Shown piece after piece: positions 16,670 through 26,449 of a stretch of DNA of 55,148 nucleotides. A model generated the notes under the pieces. It did not search any database and was not told the DNA's origin. It was given only the letters and a program-made list of their open reading frames with translations. Source of the stretch: an uncultured Opitutia bacterium (lineage in GTDB: Bacteria > Verrucomicrobiota > Verrucomicrobiia > Opitutales > Opitutaceae); NCBI GenBank assembly GCA_903896015.1, contig CAITWF010000083.1, positions 1-55,148 of the forward strand, given 5' to 3'. The position numbers were made by a program, and so were the translations under genes. Position 1 is the first letter of the stretch. The number at the start of each line of letters is the position of its first letter.

Positions 16670-19600
16670 TTAGGGCCCGAAGCGGAAGGCGAGCGTGCCT
16701 TCGTAGCGGCCGGAGGCCTTCGCCCATTGAGCCTGCGGGCCAGAATCGCTCGACGTCTTGAATTTCGATCCCATCGCCGGAATGGCGTGAAGGAACGAAA
16801 AATCTCCTGCCGGAAAATCGACCGTCGTGAAAGGATGGCTGATGCGCGGCGTGCCCACGCGCAGGAAAATGTCCGGTGAGACACTCGTCACGCTCACCGC
16901 GCCCGCCGGCGTGTCGAGTTGCGCCCAACGAAGACCTGCGAAGTAGCCCTGGAATTCAGGGTAACCCCATGACTCGCCCGGCTGGATCGCATTTTTTGCG
17001 ATCGTATGAACGCCGACACTGGCGCCGCGCCGGCGGTTTTGCCAAACGCGATACGGTCCTTCGCCGAGCCAGGTGAGTTTGTTCATCTGCGTCTCCGGCA
17101 GATCAAAGGTGATGCCGTGGTAAGCAAACTCACCGTCGAGCGTGTACGCGTACTCGAGTTGGAGCGAGCCGTCGCCGCGCATCTTCCAGCGCGCGAGTTC
17201 CAATCCGTCCGGTCCGCCCCGAACCTCTATTTCGGCGCCGGAAAGTGTCACCGTCGCTGCGGACGCGGGCGCGACGGGAAAGCGCGCCGCCGCGTAGCCG
17301 ACGCGAGCGGACTTAAGCGCCAGTGGCGCATCGTGCTCGCTATGGATGTTGGTCACCCGAATCGCCGCCACCACTTGCGGAGGAAAATCATAACGGTTGC
17401 CGTCGTTGCTGCGTCGCGACCCGTCGAAGATCGTTTTCCACGCCGTGCCATCGGTCGACAGTTCAATCTTAAACGAGGCAAACGCGACATCGCGCAATGC
17501 GTTGATGTCGATCTCGGCGACGTTGGCGAGGTGCGGATTCGCCAAGCGGTAAACTGCGGAAGCAGGAGTGTCGTCCGCCGCAAACGGGAGCCACTCCGCG
17601 CCACCAGCCGAGGATGGGCGGGCAAATGCGAGTCGCGGGCCGTTCGAGAGTGCGAAGATCTTTTCTCCGCGCCGCACTTCGCGCAGCAGTCCCGTAACGG
17701 CATCAAACGTCGCCGTGACACCGCCGCCGGCGAGTTGGATTTCCGTCGCTGATCTTTTCGCACTGACAGCAGTTCCACCGGCCGGCGCGAGCATGGCGGC
17801 CGTGTGTGTCGCAAGCGCGGGCGCAGCCCAGGTTGAAGTCCAAAGCTCCGTCCCCATCGGATCGGTAACCGTGACCGCCAGCGTGTCGGCTTCACGCCAA
17901 TTGGCCGGCAGCGCGAGGGAAAGTTCGCCGTCACCGTGGGGCGCCACTAGCGGCGAAGTCGCCACGCCAGAGGCAATAGTCTTTTCCGCGCCATCGAACC
18001 GCACGAGCTTCCACGTGAAGCGGCACGCGCTGAGTAGCGTGAAGTCGTAGCGGTTGTGCACACCTATTCTCCCCTCGAACGGGCCGCTCAGTTTCGGAGC
18101 GTCGAACTGCACCGGCGACCACACGTCGCGAATCGCAAAATAGCTCGCTTCCTTTTCGAAGTGCGGACCGACGATCCCGTCGGGCGCGAAGGTGCTGAAC
18201 ACATCGACGCGTCCGTTTTGGTCTGACCGGACCACACCTTCGTCGTGCAACACCCAGAGAAACATGCCCGCTCCGACCGGTGAGGCGGTGAGCGCGCGCC
18301 AGTAGTCATCGATTCCTGAGCCTATGCCGCCGTCATAGAGACCGTGCAAAATCTCCGTCGGCATGACGAGGTTGGCACCGTGGAGCCGCTTCGAAAATTC
18401 CTCGTAGCCGGGATAGTGCTTGGTATCGACGCCGCTGAACGTGTCCCACGGATGCAGCACACGGCGCTGCTGAGGATCGTAGAGCGAGAACTCGCCGTCG
18501 AGATCGCGGTTGAAGCCGCCCTCGTTGCCATTGTCCCAGAAGAGAATCGCAGGATGGTTCACGTCGCGCTCCACCATCTCACGCACGAGCAGCCGGCCGA
18601 TCGGAGTGCCGTGGGCGTGCTGCCAACCGCTGAGTTCGTCGAGGACATAGAGACCGATTTCATCGCACGCCTCAAGAAACGCCTCGTCGGGCGGATAGTG
18701 CGACATGCGCACGGCGTTCATATTCATCGAGCGCATGAAGCGCACATCCTCGTAGCAATCCTCACGGTTCAACGCGCGCCCGGTCTCCGGCCGGAAACTG
18801 TGCCGATCAACGCCCTTCAGGAGAATTCGCTGACCATTGAGAAACAACCCCTGTCCATCGCGCACTTCAAACGTGCGAAAGCCAAACCGTTGATCGACCG
18901 TGTGGACGATGTCGGCGCCCCGACGCAGCGCGATGCGCAGCGTATAGAGATTCGGCGTCTCAGCATTCCACGTTTTTGGCGCATTGACTTGGCCAGCGAG
19001 ACGCACGCGACCCGAGCCGCCCGCAAAGATCGACTGCGAGATCGGGGTGCCGACCGGCGTGCCGTCCGCCGTGATCACTTGCGCTTCGATTTTGAGCGGC
19101 GGCGTCGTGAGGCCGTCGACGCGACCGGCGGGAACCGTGCTGAAAGTCACGTCCGCTGTGATCGCCCCATCCGCCCGCGCATCAATCGCAACGTGATCGA
19201 TCGCATTGGCCGGCAGCGCTTCGAGCCAGACGGGGCGGAAGATTCCACCAAACACCCAGTAGTCGCCGCCACGCTCGGCGAGTTCCGTCTGCGGATCAGA
19301 CGAGACTTTGGCGACATCGAGCTCGAGCAGATTTTCATTCGCAGTTCCGTCGCCGTATCTTACCAGCGCGGAAACGTCATAGCGGAAACGGTAGAAGCCA
19401 CCTTGGTGAACCGGGCCTGCGGCGCGACCGTTGAGCTTCACATTCGCATCGGTCATCACGCCATCAAACACGAGGCGCACGCGGCGTCCTTTCCAGTCGC
19501 TCGGCACCGCGAAGCGCAGACGGTAGAGGCCGTGTTCGTCGGATTTTGTTCTTTCCTGGCCGTAATTGTAGCTGCCGAAGCCGTGCAGTTCCCAGTTGGA

Positions 19601-19774
19601 AGGCACGGGAATCGTCGTCCACTCGCCCGCGCGGCGACCACCGGTCACGGAAAATTCCCACGGCAAGGCGTCGCTTGGCCCGTGCCCGGAAAGAAAGCGG
19701 ACTTCGGTTTTAGGCTCGGCGGTGGCGAGCGAAGCGACGGCAAGCAGGGAAGCAAACGCGAGGGCGAATTTCAT
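16670..19774 (-). CDS. Secreted GH2 beta-galactosidase-like enzyme
   Basis: A 1034-aa glycoside hydrolase family 2 protein with signal peptide MKFALAFASLLAVASLATA. Sugar-binding domain about 25-185 (PVPSNWELHGFGSYNY, DGVMTDANVKLNG, DYWVFGGIFRPVWLEA), Ig-like domain to about 300, TIM barrel 300-600 (LNGQRILLKGVDRHSFRPETGRALN, MNMNAVRMSHYPPDEAFLEACDEIGLYVLDE). The acid/base is likely E418 in WDNGNEGG, and the nucleophile likely E474 in MPTEILHGLYDGG. C-terminal beta-sandwiches include the galactose mutarotase-like region with LTWLGEGPYRVWQNRRRG. The exported LacZ-like form suggests plant or algal galactan use; galactosidase versus another GH2 activity is not settled by motifs. Confidence 0.88.
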   Translation of the reverse strand: MKFALAFASLLAVASLATAEPKTEVRFLSGHGPSDALPWEFSVTGGRRAGEWTTIPVPSNWELHGFGSYNYGQERTKSDEHGLYRLRFAVPSDWKGRRVRLVFDGVMTDANVKLNGRAAGPVHQGGFYRFRYDVSALVRYGDGTANENLLELDVAKVSSDPQTELAERGGDYWVFGGIFRPVWLEALPANAIDHVAIDARADGAITADVTFSTVPAGRVDGLTTPPLKIEAQVITADGTPVGTPISQSIFAGGSGRVRLAGQVNAPKTWNAETPNLYTLRIALRRGADIVHTVDQRFGFRTFEVRDGQGLFLNGQRILLKGVDRHSFRPETGRALNREDCYEDVRFMRSMNMNAVRMSHYPPDEAFLEACDEIGLYVLDELSGWQHAHGTPIGRLLVREMVERDVNHPAILFWDNGNEGGFNRDLDGEFSLYDPQQRRVLHPWDTFSGVDTKHYPGYEEFSKRLHGANLVMPTEILHGLYDGGIGSGIDDYWRALTASPVGAGMFLWVLHDEGVVRSDQNGRVDVFSTFAPDGIVGPHFEKEASYFAIRDVWSPVQFDAPKLSGPFEGRIGVHNRYDFTLLSACRFTWKLVRFDGAEKTIASGVATSPLVAPHGDGELSLALPANWREADTLAVTVTDPMGTELWTSTWAAPALATHTAAMLAPAGGTAVSAKRSATEIQLAGGGVTATFDAVTGLLREVRRGEKIFALSNGPRLAFARPSSAGGAEWLPFAADDTPASAVYRLANPHLANVAEIDINALRDVAFASFKIELSTDGTAWKTIFDGSRRSNDGNRYDFPPQVVAAIRVTNIHSEHDAPLALKSARVGYAAARFPVAPASAATVTLSGAEIEVRGGPDGLELARWKMRGDGSLQLEYAYTLDGEFAYHGITFDLPETQMNKLTWLGEGPYRVWQNRRRGASVGVHTIAKNAIQPGESWGYPEFQGYFAGLRWAQLDTPAGAVSVTSVSPDIFLRVGTPRISHPFTTVDFPAGDFSFLHAIPAMGSKFKTSSDSGPQAQWAKASGRYEGTLAFRFGP

Positions 19775-19857
19775 GGGGTGAATTGAGCGCAACGCACCTA
19801 TGCACCCGTGGAAAGCGCAATCCACCTTGGACAGTCCGCTTCGCCTGTGCGGCCGAA

Positions 19858-21153
19858 TCAGGCCGCGTCCTGCTTCGGCTCGGTCTTGCTGATGCGCCGG
19901 AGCGTGGGCTTGCGCCGTCCCGCCACGACTGCGGAATCAATCACGACCTCGGCCACGTCATCACGCTGAGGTAGCTCATACATCACCTCGAGCATGAGAT
20001 TCTCCATGATGGAGCGCAGCGCGCGGGCGCCCGTTTTCAGTTCGATCGCCTTTTGCGCGATCGCTTTGACCGCATCGGGCGTAAGCCGGAGACGCACGCC
20101 GTCCATCGCGAAGAGTTTCGAATACTGCTTCACCATCGCATTTTTCGTGCGCAGCAAAATCTTTTCAAGGTCCGGGACCGAAAGCTGATCGAGGACCGAC
20201 ACGACCGGCAGGCGCCCGATGAACTCCGGGATCATCCCGAAGCGGATAAGATCCTCGGGGGCTAGTGACTTCATCATTTGCTCGGGCTTGAGCGCTTGCT
20301 CGTGCTGAGCGGCGACGGCGGTAAAGCCAAGGCTCCGTGATCCCATCCGGCGCTGCACGATCGCATCGAGCCCGACAAACGCACCGCCACAAATAAAGAG
20401 GATGTTGGAAGTGTTGATCTGAATGTACTCTTGGTTCGGGTGCTTGCGACCGCCCTGCGGCGGGACGTTGCACGTCGTGCCTTCGAGAATTTTTAGCAAT
20501 GCCTGCTGCACGCCTTCGCCGGACACATCACGCGTGATCGAGACGTTCTCCGTCTTGCGGCCGATCTTGTCGATTTCGTCGATGTAGATGATGCCGCACT
20601 CCGCTTTCTTCACGTCGTAGTTCGCAGCCTGGAGCAGACGCAGCACGACGTTCTCCACGTCCTCCCCGACGTAGCCGGCCTCGGTGAGCGTCGTCGCGTC
20701 CGAGATGGCGAACGGCACGTCGAGAATTTTTGCGAGCGTGCGGGCAAGCAGCGTCTTGCCGGAGCCAGTCGGACCCGCCAGGAGGATGTTACTTTTCTCT
20801 ACTTCGACGTCGGTAAATTCAGGCGAGAGCGCGGCGGGATCTTTCACCGACTGGCCGGAATCAAACATCAAACGCTTGTAGTGGTTGTAGACCGCGACCG
20901 CCAAAACCTTCTTCGCGTGATCCTGACCGATGACGTAGTCGTCGAGAGTCTTCTTGATTTCTGCCGGCTTGATCAGGCGGATCGGCGGCTTGGCGTCGAC
21001 GGCCGGGGCCTTTACTTCTCGATCGATGATCGTCTTGCAGACGTTGACGCAGGAGTCGCAGATGTAGACGCCTGGGCCCGCGATGATTTTCTTCACCTCA
21101 GCCTGCGATTTGCCGCAGAACGAGCACAGGGTCATGCGCGCGGATTTGGCCAT
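19858..21153 (-). CDS. clpX: ATP-dependent Clp protease ATP-binding subunit ClpX
   Basis: AAA+ unfoldase that feeds ClpP. The 431-aa product has the N-terminal zinc-binding domain (C10, C13, C32, C35), Walker A GPTGSGKT (127-134), Walker [11 protein letters not shown], the sensor region and the ClpP-docking IGF-type loop area ([13 protein letters not shown]). The C-terminal [20 protein letters not shown] counterpart is present as [13 protein letters not shown]. Last gene of tig-clpP-clpX on the minus strand, 63 bases after clpP. The stop codon lies in a small palindrome (arms GCGGCC/GGCCGC) that may end the transcript. Confidence 0.97.
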   Translation of the reverse strand: MAKSARMTLCSFCGKSQAEVKKIIAGPGVYICDSCVNVCKTIIDREVKAPAVDAKPPIRLIKPAEIKKTLDDYVIGQDHAKKVLAVAVYNHYKRLMFDSGQSVKDPAALSPEFTDVEVEKSNILLAGPTGSGKTLLARTLAKILDVPFAISDATTLTEAGYVGEDVENVVLRLLQAANYDVKKAECGIIYIDEIDKIGRKTENVSITRDVSGEGVQQALLKILEGTTCNVPPQGGRKHPNQEYIQINTSNILFICGGAFVGLDAIVQRRMGSRSLGFTAVAAQHEQALKPEQMMKSLAPEDLIRFGMIPEFIGRLPVVSVLDQLSVPDLEKILLRTKNAMVKQYSKLFAMDGVRLRLTPDAVKAIAQKAIELKTGARALRSIMENLMLEVMYELPQRDDVAEVVIDSAVVAGRRKPTLRRISKTEPKQDAA

Positions 21154-21216
21154 GGCGGGAGGTTGCGGGCGAGAGGCGCCGAGTCGAGCGCGGAGATCGC
21201 GTAAGACTCTCGCTGC

Positions 21217-21840
21217 TTACGCCGCGCTCGGCACAACGATCTTTTGGGCGTCGCGGGTGGACTCCACCACATGGTCGACGAGGCCGTAGTCTTTGGCTTC
21301 GTGCGCGCTCATGTAATTGTCGCGGTCGGAGTCCTTCTCGACTTGCTCGGCGGACTTGCCGGTGTGTTTGGCGATGACCTCGTTGAGTGTCTTGCGCCAG
21401 CGAAGAATTTCCTTGGCCGCGATCGCGATGTCGGCCGTCTGGCCGCCCGCGCCGCCGCTCGGCTGATGAATCATCACGCGGCTGTTTGGGAGCGCGAAAC
21501 GCTTGCCCTTCGTGCCAGCGGCGAGCAGCACGGTGCTCATGCTCGCGGCCATGCCCACGCAATACGTGACAATATCGCACTGAAGGAAGTTCATTGTGTC
21601 GTAGATGGCCATGCCACCGGTCACGACGCCGCCGGGCGAATTGATGTAAACGTGGATGTCCTTCTTCGCGTCCTCCATTTGAAGGAAGAGCATCTGGGCG
21701 ATCACGACGTTCGCCACGCCATCGTCGATCGGGCTGCCGATGAAAATGATGCGGTCTTTGAGGAGACGCGAATAGATATCCATCGACCGCTCGCCGCGGC
21801 CGGTGTTTTCAAGAACGATGGGAACGTAATAGCTGCTCAC
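21217..21840 (-). CDS. clpP: ATP-dependent Clp protease proteolytic subunit ClpP
   Basis: Serine protease subunit of ClpXP. The 207-aa product shows the triad S100 ([14 protein letters not shown]), H125 ([10 protein letters not shown]) and an Asp in [18 protein letters not shown] (about D174). The start is GTG at 21840 giving [27 protein letters not shown]; this fits the usual pro-region before the processed N-terminus. It sits between tig and clpX, the classic order. Confidence 0.97.
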   Translation of the reverse strand: MSSYYVPIVLENTGRGERSMDIYSRLLKDRIIFIGSPIDDGVANVVIAQMLFLQMEDAKKDIHVYINSPGGVVTGGMAIYDTMNFLQCDIVTYCVGMAASMSTVLLAAGTKGKRFALPNSRVMIHQPSGGAGGQTADIAIAAKEILRWRKTLNEVIAKHTGKSAEQVEKDSDRDNYMSAHEAKDYGLVDHVVESTRDAQKIVVPSAA

Positions 21841-21865
21841 GGTGATTTAGTGGTGTATCGGCGCA

Positions 21866-23188
21866 TCAGCCTTTGGGCTGAACGGTATTCACCGTAGCCT
21901 TGGACACCAGAAAATCAACCGCCTTGTCGAAAACGATGTTTTGCTGAATCGAGCGCAGCCGGTCGCGATCGGTCGCCAGTGACTTTGCGAGCTTGTCCGG
22001 CTTCTGCTGGGTGCGCTGCGCCTCCTGATAAATGAACATGTCCAGGTCGTCGTTGGTAACCTCGATTTTTTCGGTCTCGGCGATCTTCGCGAGGAGGAGC
22101 TGGACTTTGACGCGTCCGGTGGCGGCTTTACGGGCGCCTTCGAAGAGCTCCTTCTTGTCCTTCTCAAACTGCTCGGCGGGCACGCCACGGCGCATGTTTT
22201 CCTCGATGAAGTTGCGGAGCACGCCCTGCGTCTCGGATTCGACGAGCGAATCCGGCACCGGGAAATCAGCCTTCGCGGCAAGCGCCTCGGTCACCTGGCG
22301 CCGCTGCGCCGAGCGGTTTTGATATTCCTTCTGCAGCTTGAGGTTGTTCCGGACGTTCTGCTTCAGCGCTTCGAGCGAATCGGCCTGCTGAGACTTTAGG
22401 AAGGCCTCGTCGATTTCCGGCAGCACGCGTTCGCGGACTTCCTGAATCTCGACGGCATAGGTCGCGGTCTTGCCGGCAAGCGCGGGCGCGGCGGGGAACT
22501 CCGCGGGAAACGCGACCGTGACATTTTTCTTTTCGCCCGTGGCGAGTCCGGCGAGTTCTTTGCCGAGCCCCGGAATGACGCCGTCGTTGGCGCCTTCGAC
22601 TTCTTCCCATGTCTGCGGGACCTTGCCGTAGAGTTGTTTTTCCGGAACGAGGTCAGCGACCGGCTTGCCGTCGATCGCGCCTTCATAGCTGAGTTTCACG
22701 TAGTCGCCCTTTTGTGCGGGGCGAGAAGCGGCCTTGAAATCGGCGCGCTCGGCCCGGAGGCCCTGGATCACGTTGTCGACTTCGGCATCGGTCGCCTCCG
22801 TCGGCGCGATCTCAGTCGGGAGGCCGACATAGTCCGGCACCACGAATTCCGGCCGGACATCCAGCGTGATCGTGATGGCGGCCGAGAGGCCGGTCTCAAT
22901 CTTGCCTTCCTCGACGTTCACGACGTTGAGCACGTCGAGTTTTTCCTTCTCAAGTGCGTCGCGATAGGCTTTGGCGACCACCTTCTGCTTAAACTCGCCG
23001 GTGATTTCCTTGCTGAACTGCTTCGCGACGATCGCGGCGGGCGCCTTGCCGGGACGGAAGCCGGGAATGCGCGCGAGCTTTGCATATTCGGCAATGACGG
23101 TTTGGTGCTCGGCGTTGACTTCGCTCGGATCGAGCGTGACGACGAGGCTCTTGCGGGTGGCGGAGACGTTATTCAGTTGGACGTTCAC
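21866..23188 (-). CDS. tig: Trigger factor
   Basis: Ribosome-associated chaperone and peptidyl-prolyl isomerase. The 440-aa product has the ribosome-binding N-domain with the signature RIPGFRPGKAPAAIVAKQF, a central FKBP-like domain (KGDYVKLSYEGAIDGKPV ... VAFPAEFPAAPALAGKTATYAVEIQEVRERVLPEIDEAF), and a helical C-domain. The frame is open for a further 77 codons, but homology begins at NVQLNNVSATRKSLVVTL, so I take GTG at 23188 as the start. First gene of tig-clpP-clpX. Confidence 0.95.
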   Translation of the reverse strand: MNVQLNNVSATRKSLVVTLDPSEVNAEHQTVIAEYAKLARIPGFRPGKAPAAIVAKQFSKEITGEFKQKVVAKAYRDALEKEKLDVLNVVNVEEGKIETGLSAAITITLDVRPEFVVPDYVGLPTEIAPTEATDAEVDNVIQGLRAERADFKAASRPAQKGDYVKLSYEGAIDGKPVADLVPEKQLYGKVPQTWEEVEGANDGVIPGLGKELAGLATGEKKNVTVAFPAEFPAAPALAGKTATYAVEIQEVRERVLPEIDEAFLKSQQADSLEALKQNVRNNLKLQKEYQNRSAQRRQVTEALAAKADFPVPDSLVESETQGVLRNFIEENMRRGVPAEQFEKDKKELFEGARKAATGRVKVQLLLAKIAETEKIEVTNDDLDMFIYQEAQRTQQKPDKLAKSLATDRDRLRSIQQNIVFDKAVDFLVSKATVNTVQPKG

Positions 23189-23282
23189 GGTGCGAAAAGA
23201 GAGAGGTTTGGATTGAGAATCGGTCACGCTACGGCGCGGCCCGCGCCGGTCAATGACTGATTCTGTCCGCGTCTCACCCGAG

Positions 23283-23310
23283 AATGTAAGTGCAACCTGA
23301 AAGTTTTCAG
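23283..23310 (-). promoter_or_regulatory. Possible tig promoter overlapping a palindrome
   Basis: On the minus strand CTGAAA (23305-23310) and TACATT (23283-23288) at 16-base spacing each match four of six sigma70 consensus bases, about 95 bases before tig. The -35 is half of a perfect palindrome CTGAAAGTTTTCAG (23297-23310), which could be an operator. Weak evidence. Confidence 0.3.
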
Positions 23311-23459
23311 GGCTGGAAATGTGCAACTTGCGTCTTGCGCCCGGACACCCCGGCAACCGCGACATCGTCCCTCCATGGCACTGCGTTTCGAGCTGGGACA
23401 GGTGTCGTTTTTTTATCACCCTATCCTCTCACCTCGCTTTGCCCATACCCCGCCTTGCC

Positions 23460-24986
23460 ATGCGAACTCGTTCCGTCGCTTTCCACCTGCTATCTCTCGC
23501 CGCACTCAGCCTCGCCGTGCGAGCCCAAACTCCGTCTTCCGCCGACGGACCCGACCCCAAGGAGATACCGCTGCCGGAAATCGTGGGCCCGATGGGGAAG
23601 CTCCCCGGCGTCAACGATCTCCCCGCACACCCCGAGTTGCCTGACGCCCTCACCTTCAACGACGGAACCAAGGTTACTTCGCGCGCGCAGTGGCAAAAGC
23701 GCCGTGAGGAAATCAAGCGCACTCTCGCTTACTATGCTACCGGCCAGATGCCGCCCGCGCCAGGCAACGTCAAAGGCCGCGAGCTGAAGTCCGAGATCGT
23801 CGCAGAGGGAAAAACGAAATATCGGCTCGTCCACCTTACATTCGGCCCCGGCGAAAAGCTCAGCCTCGACATCGGTGTTTTCACGCCAAGCCAAGGCGGC
23901 CCGTTCCCCGTCATCATTTCACAAGCTGGCACGCCACCCGGAGGCGCGAATCTGCCTCGCCTGCCGCAGGGCCCGAACCAAGGTCGCGGCCAAGACGTGC
24001 TGCTCATGGTCGGCCCCGCGTCTGGCAATTCAGCCGTCACGCCCGCCGCCACTCCCGTCATTCCCGGACAAGAAGCCGCCGCGACTTCACCAGCGGCACG
24101 TGGCGCACGCGGCGGCGGCTTTGGTGCCCCGGCCACCGCCGAAACGATCGCCGCGCGCAACGCCGAACTATTCCGCCGCGGCTACGCCCTCGTAATCTAT
24201 AACGACAACGACTGCGCCGAAGACACCACGCTCCGCGAAGCCGATGGCACGTTTTCGTTCCGCACCACCCGCTTTTATCCTGCCTACCCCGGCTACGACT
24301 GGGGCATCCTCGCTGGCTGGGCGTGGGGCGCCTCGCGCATCGCCGACTACCTCGAAACCGATTCCGCGGTCGATCATTCGAAACTGATGATCATCACCGG
24401 CGCCTCGCGCGCGGGAAAATCCTCGCTGATCGCCGCGGCCTTTGACGAGCGGTTTATGGGCGCGCCGGTCGTCACCGGTGGTGGCGGCGTCGGCGCGTAT
24501 CGCTTCGCCGGCCCGAGCAACAGCGAGACGCTCGATATCATGGAGAAGAAATATCCGAACTGGTTTTCGCCGCGGCTCCACGAATTCTGGGGCCATCGCG
24601 AAAAACTCCCGTTCGACGAACACTGGTTCCTCGCGCTCTGCGCGCCGCGCCCATTCATCGCGCTCGAAGGCGATGCCGACACGATCTCCCTGCCCGAAGC
24701 CGTCAAACAATCGATCCGCGCGGCGCAGCCCGTGTATGCGCTCTTTAGCGCCGAAAATAAACTCGGCGTGAACTACGCCCATCATGCCCATGCGTTCACC
24801 GCCGAAGACTGGACCGCGATGATGGACTTCGCCGACCAACATCTCCGCGACCAAAAAATCGGCCGCATCTTCGATCGCTTCCTCACAGACGCCGAACGCG
24901 AAGCTGCGCTCGCTGCGGCTTTGTCCGTCCCGCGTGGTGGCCGATCAACACCCGCCACCACGCCGGCTCCCTCCAACTCAAAATGA
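23460..24986 (+). CDS. Secreted CE15-type glucuronoyl esterase
   Basis: A 508-aa exported alpha/beta hydrolase (signal peptide MRTRSVAFHLLSLAALSLAVRA). Family CE15 cleaves ester bonds between glucuronic acid of xylan and lignin alcohols. The nucleophile motif G-A-S-R-A-G-K (S316) is the CE15 signature. Other pieces fit: LTFNDGTKVTSRAQWQKRREEI, a YALVIYNDNDCAED segment, YPGYDWGILAGWAWGASRIADYLE, HRLPFDEHWFLALCAPRP-like HREKLPFDEHWFLALCAPRPFIALEGDAD, and catalytic His in YAHHAHAFTAEDW. Residues about 190-228 are a Pro/Ala/Gly-rich insert unlike the rest. Overlaps the GH28 gene by four bases. Confidence 0.85.
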   Translation: MRTRSVAFHLLSLAALSLAVRAQTPSSADGPDPKEIPLPEIVGPMGKLPGVNDLPAHPELPDALTFNDGTKVTSRAQWQKRREEIKRTLAYYATGQMPPAPGNVKGRELKSEIVAEGKTKYRLVHLTFGPGEKLSLDIGVFTPSQGGPFPVIISQAGTPPGGANLPRLPQGPNQGRGQDVLLMVGPASGNSAVTPAATPVIPGQEAAATSPAARGARGGGFGAPATAETIAARNAELFRRGYALVIYNDNDCAEDTTLREADGTFSFRTTRFYPAYPGYDWGILAGWAWGASRIADYLETDSAVDHSKLMIITGASRAGKSSLIAAAFDERFMGAPVVTGGGGVGAYRFAGPSNSETLDIMEKKYPNWFSPRLHEFWGHREKLPFDEHWFLALCAPRPFIALEGDADTISLPEAVKQSIRAAQPVYALFSAENKLGVNYAHHAHAFTAEDWTAMMDFADQHLRDQKIGRIFDRFLTDAEREAALAAALSVPRGGRSTPATTPAPSNSK

Positions 24987-26422
24987 TTTCGCCGATGCGA
25001 ACGATTTTCCGCTTTCTCTCATTTCTCTTGCTTGAGACCGCGTCCTTCGCGGCGAGCTACAATGTCCGCGATTTCGGCGCAATCGCCGACGGCGCGACGA
25101 AAGACACGCGCGCCTTCCAGCGGGCGCTCGACACCTGCGCTGTTAACGGCGGCGGCGAAGTGCTTGTGCCCGCAGGGAAATATCTCATCGGCAGCATCCA
25201 GATCGGTAACCGCACGATTCTCCGCCTCGAGAAAGACAGCGTGCTCGCGGGCACACCGGACATCGCCGACTACCCGCTTGTCGATGTGCGCTGGGAAGGC
25301 CGCTGGCAGCCGGGACATCGTGGACTCATCTACGCGAGCGCCGCGGATCACATCGGAATCATTGGACCCGGACGAATCGAAGGGAGTGTCGGCCCGCCTC
25401 CGCCGCCCCCACCCGAAGGAGCGCCCGCTCCCGGCCGCGGCCCCGCCGGACGTGGGCGCGGCTGGGGCACCAACGGCCCCGACGGCACCCGCAACCCCGT
25501 CGTACTCGAAGCCGTGTCGTGCGACGATGTGCGTTGGGAGGAGTTCACTGTCACCCAGGGCGGCAACTGGGCCACGCACCCGGTCTATTGCACCAACGTC
25601 GTGATCAAGAATCTCAACATCACCGGCGGCCGCGATGGCATCGATGTCGACTCGTGCAAGGGCGTGCTCATCGACGGCTGCACAATCGCGAACGGTGACG
25701 ACTGTATCAGTCTCAAGTCCGGCCGCGGCATGGACGGTGCGCGCCTCAGCCGTCCGTGTGAGGACATCGTGATCACGAACTGCACACTGACCGGCTTGCG
25801 TTTCGCGTGCGTTGGCATCGGTAGCGAGACCTCGGGCGGCGTCCGCAACGTCCGCATCGAACATTGCCGGATGAAGGCCTACACTCACACGATCTACATC
25901 AAGACCCGCCTCGGCCGCGCCGGCGTGAACGAAAATATTTTCGGCCATGATCTCGAGATTCTCGGCGGTGATTTTCTGCGCATCAATCTCACGAAGGGCG
26001 GCAACACCAGCACCGCCGACGATCCGGTCGAGGGCATGATCGGTTACCCGGTGGGCCGAAATTTCAACTTCTCCAACATCCAGATGAATGGCGGCAAGGC
26101 GCTCGTCATCGGCACTGAAATCTCCGCTCTCCAGCCGCTCCGCGGACTCGCGCTCACGAATGTCACCGGCACACACACCGGCATCACGCTCGCCAACATG
26201 ACCGACGTCGTGCTGAAGAACGTCGCGCCCGGCGTCGCACCGGCAAAACCCGCCGCCGCCACCGCAGCGGGCCAACCTGCGCCCGGCCCCGTGTTCGGCA
26301 TCGTTAACGTCACCGGCACCGGACTCGAGGGCGCTACGTCCATTCCCGTGCCGATTGATCCGCCGATGGGGAATGCGGCGGGTTTCGCGCCGGGTAGCCC
26401 GCGTCCGCCGGCAAAGATGTAG
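24983..26422 (+). CDS. Secreted GH28 pectinase (polygalacturonase-like)
   Basis: A 479-aa right-handed beta-helix enzyme of family GH28, which hydrolyses galacturonan backbones. Motifs: SYNVRDFGAIADGATKDTRAFQRALD at the N-terminus, GRDGIDVDSC (216-224), NGDDCISLKSG (238-247) with the catalytic Asp pair, VGIGSETSGGVRNV (277 on) and IYIKTRLGRAG. A proline-rich insert lies at about 136-165. Signal peptide present from either M1 or M5. The start ATG overlaps the CE15 stop (ATGA), so both enzymes are made together: pectin and lignin-xylan ester attack in one unit. Confidence 0.9.
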   Translation: MISPMRTIFRFLSFLLLETASFAASYNVRDFGAIADGATKDTRAFQRALDTCAVNGGGEVLVPAGKYLIGSIQIGNRTILRLEKDSVLAGTPDIADYPLVDVRWEGRWQPGHRGLIYASAADHIGIIGPGRIEGSVGPPPPPPPEGAPAPGRGPAGRGRGWGTNGPDGTRNPVVLEAVSCDDVRWEEFTVTQGGNWATHPVYCTNVVIKNLNITGGRDGIDVDSCKGVLIDGCTIANGDDCISLKSGRGMDGARLSRPCEDIVITNCTLTGLRFACVGIGSETSGGVRNVRIEHCRMKAYTHTIYIKTRLGRAGVNENIFGHDLEILGGDFLRINLTKGGNTSTADDPVEGMIGYPVGRNFNFSNIQMNGGKALVIGTEISALQPLRGLALTNVTGTHTGITLANMTDVVLKNVAPGVAPAKPAAATAAGQPAPGPVFGIVNVTGTGLEGATSIPVPIDPPMGNAAGFAPGSPRPPAKM

Positions 26423-26444
26423 GCCCGCCGCTGGGCGGGCCTAC
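26419..26444. repeat. Intergenic palindrome (GTAGGCCCGCC type)
   Basis: Perfect 11-bp arms GTAGGCCCGCC and GGCGGGCCTAC around a 4-base loop, placed in the 27-base gap between the convergent GH28 and oxidoreductase genes and overlapping the GH28 stop. No T-tract follows. The strength suggests a bidirectional terminator or a REP-like element. Confidence 0.6.
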
Positions 26445-26449
26445 AAACG

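Noticed and set aside
18344-19786. Long plus-strand frame (480 aa) opposite the GH2 gene
   Set aside because: Antisense frame in GC-rich coding DNA; no recognisable motif and Arg/Ala-rich shadow composition.
25019-26275. Minus-strand 418-aa frame opposite GH28
   Set aside because: Antisense shadow; the GH28 motifs on the plus strand are clear.
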